From contig JAAONU010000004.1 of NCBI GenBank assembly GCA_012932295.1, forward strand, positions 28,994,304 to 29,058,303: a stretch of 64,000 nt of DNA, given 5' to 3'. The notes under the pieces are model-generated. The model did no database searches. It saw only the letters and a program-made list of their open reading frames with translations, and had not been told where the DNA came from. The position numbers and the translations under genes were made by a program. The stretch is from Cyclina sinensis. Taxonomy: Eukaryota > Mollusca > Bivalvia > Venerida > Veneridae. Shown in pieces: positions 61,942 through 64,000 of the stretch (position 1 is its first letter; each line of letters opens with the position of its first letter).

Positions 61942-64000
61942 TAAAATAAATGAAAACAGTCGAGGGTTGCATCTTCTATGCTGCACTCTCTATCAACTCG
62001 GGTAAAAAAAAATCCGTAAAAAATATTACTCTGAACTTGTGACAAGTATTGAATTTCAATGCTTAGTTTTTTTTGAGGCTGGTTAAATATTCAGAATTGT
62101 TTTGACAGATTTTCTAAATTGATCGCCATGTGAAAATATTATTTTCGCAAATGCAACTAACACTGATTTATTTTACTGCATAAATTTTCACTTTTGTTAT
62201 CTAAAAGCGTCACTCTGTAGTCATAATATAGCACAGAATGACTAGATTGCAAATTAAAAGAAATTATTTGGATCTAGAAAATTGCTAGAAGACGATTAAA
62301 AAGATTTTGAAAATTAACAAGAAGTTGTATGTAACATGCACATCTTAGTCACATTTCTTTGAACGCAGTTATCACTATTTGAAAAACATAACAACTTGAA
62401 ATTGCTTTTTGCAGAATTGAAAAGTGCATGAGTGCTCAAAACAGAAAAGCGTTATTATAATTTAAATGGTATGCTAATGTTCATTCTTCCTTCTCCTTCT
62501 GTACCGGGTTATTCTATTGAATATATTCACACTCTTTTACAATGCTACCGAAATAGAATTCTATGTGGTCTTCTCAGAATTTATTTTTTCACTTTTAAGA
62601 AGTCGATTAACAGTTAATTTCAACTGCAAAACCTCACTAAGAAAAGTTTTATGACATATTTAGTACACCTACCTGATATTTTAAAGTGTTATCATCTCAC
62701 TGACCTGATAACTTTAGCCACGCTCACAAGACTGACTACTTGGCCAGTGTCGTCTGCTGGGTCTGAGTCCTAAAAACACTAGCAGGTTATTTGTTGTTTT
62801 TCCCCTTTGACTCTTATGTACTGACATCATATCTTGAATTCTTTAACAAATATATGATCAGCACAAAATAAATCGTGGATTAAAAAGGAACTAGTCTGAA
62901 ATCGAAGCGTAGTCAAATTTAGAAAACAGAAGGCGCTACTATTGTTGTTCCTAGACATCGTTATTAACTTAAGTGCTTTTTTCAACATTAACGCATTTAC
63001 TTGTACACGTTCAAGGGTAGATTACTCGTTGTCCAATACGTTTAAGCCCGAACATTATTGTCAAACACTGACCAATAAAACAGAATATTTGTAGGAGTCA
63101 GAAACATAATTCTCCACATTTCGACCTTATGATCGTGAAGAGGAAAAAAATGACTTAAAATATAGCTGACTTTCAATACTGACTCCCTCGTGTTGTACAT
63201 ATTTTTGTGAAGGTAACATTCTGCTAACGATAGGAACAAATGCGTGTATATTTCAGTATTTGTAAGATTATAATGGAAGTCTATTAAAACTGATATTTGA
63301 TCTAACACAAATCAAATAAACAGATATAAAGATGGAATGGTTTCATTAATAAAAACTTGAGAAAGGGTTTAGCTGTATACGAGTCATATAATTGCAAAAA
63401 AGAAAACACGTTTCATTTTTTACAAGCCAACCGAGGAAGAAAAATAACTTTTATTATGAAATACGATACACAAATGCTTTGAGTTATTTTGAAAATTTGA
63501 AAGAATGTTCCATTTAACAAGAACTGAGAGACAGTACGTTACAGTTTTGCAACCAATGCCTCTCTTGAAATTATGTTGTACGACTTTGAACTGTGTTTGC
63601 GTGTGAGTTGCAGACCCATTCCTCAATATTCCAACTTCTTTGTTTCACGTGTTTATTCTGTTTGCACTAATTTGTAATATTGCATATATTGTCACTTTGC
63701 TGCAATGTTAGCGTGACTGGTACACTGAACTTTTTTTGCGACGTTAGACTTGTTTGATTTTTTTCTACTTCTCGTTCTTTGTACCGGAAATCCATATTAC
63801 ATATAAATTGAAACAAATAAAGACACTCTACTCCAGGTTTTGTTGTAACTGTTGGGTAATATCCTATTATCACGATTATAAAAAGATACTGATTTCAACA
63901 TTTTAAATATGACGTAGTTATTACGTTCTATTATTGCTATAAAAAGTGAGAAGCCTGGAGTACACTTAAAGAAGTCAAGGACATGCGCTTATCATCTACT
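61942..64000. other. AT-rich DNA, no firm feature
   Basis: This contains the repeat copy at 62669-62845. Minus-strand frames at 63420-63626 and 63667-63873 have fairly balanced codon use but lack splice signals or recognisable domains. Confidence 0.4.
62669..62845 (+). repeat. Diverged repeat, partner of 40167
   Basis: Order-preserving similarity to 40167-40345: CTACCTGATATTTTAAAGTG, then AGCCACGCTCACAAGA, GACTACTTGGCCAG, CTGCTG and CACTAGCAGG (ACTAGCAAGC in the partner). Both are in the same orientation, 22.5 kb apart. Confidence 0.5.

Overview
The window looks like nuclear DNA of an animal, most likely a bivalve mollusc (a heterodont clam is my best guess). It is AT-rich throughout, has no open frame longer than about 140 codons, no operons and no rRNA or true tRNA genes. 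It is littered with microsatellites, minisatellites, tRNA-derived SINEs, LINE relics, a mariner relic, a Helitron-like element and several dispersed repeats that I associate with clam and oyster genomes. That lineage call is recalled knowledge and inference, not a search result.

Layout. 1-7 kb is featureless AT-rich DNA. 7.08-8.19 kb is a 44-bp minisatellite that switches strand, so the whole block can fold back. 11.6-13.9 kb holds dispersed-repeat fragments and a 1.15-kb element built on seven ~155-bp units. 14.75-15.57 kb and 17.89-18.67 kb are two diverged direct copies of one ~800-bp segment; a 148-bp near-perfect palindrome sits at the left edge of the second. 19.0-19.4 kb is a broken mariner transposase. 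22.3-23.4 kb carries a SINE, a tRNA-like relic and a hairpin. 25.8-26.1 kb is a G-rich repeat. 30.5 kb (+) and 31.98-32.19 kb (-) carry the two best candidate host exons. 35.5 kb is a TA microsatellite with inverted flanks, and 37.7-38.4 kb a degenerate tandem repeat. 40.8-41.3 kb has two copies of one SINE. 42.5-43.67 kb is a 27-copy, 42-bp minisatellite.

46.54-48.31 kb is a non-autonomous Helitron candidate with proper ends. 48.7 kb is another tRNA-like SINE head. 49.6-52.24 kb is a GC-richer relic of a non-LTR retrotransposon on the minus strand, with an N-terminal zinc finger, a reverse transcriptase, a CCHC knuckle and a decayed restriction-like endonuclease. It has lost much of its middle. 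52.3-53.1 kb is the tail end of a second, different LINE. 58.4 kb is a possible MITE. Two candidate minus-strand terminal exons lie at 59.96-60.20 kb and 61.80-61.92 kb.

Most of the window is probably intergenic or intronic. The candidate host exons are single fragments judged by frame, splice-like signals and composition; I could not assemble a full gene. I did not find a new multi-gene system. The most interesting content is repeat architecture: the strand-switching minisatellite, the unexpanded relative of the 42-bp array, the palindrome-flanked duplication, the Helitron carrying clam-type repeats, and the nearly readable zinc-finger/RT/RLE retrotransposon fossil.
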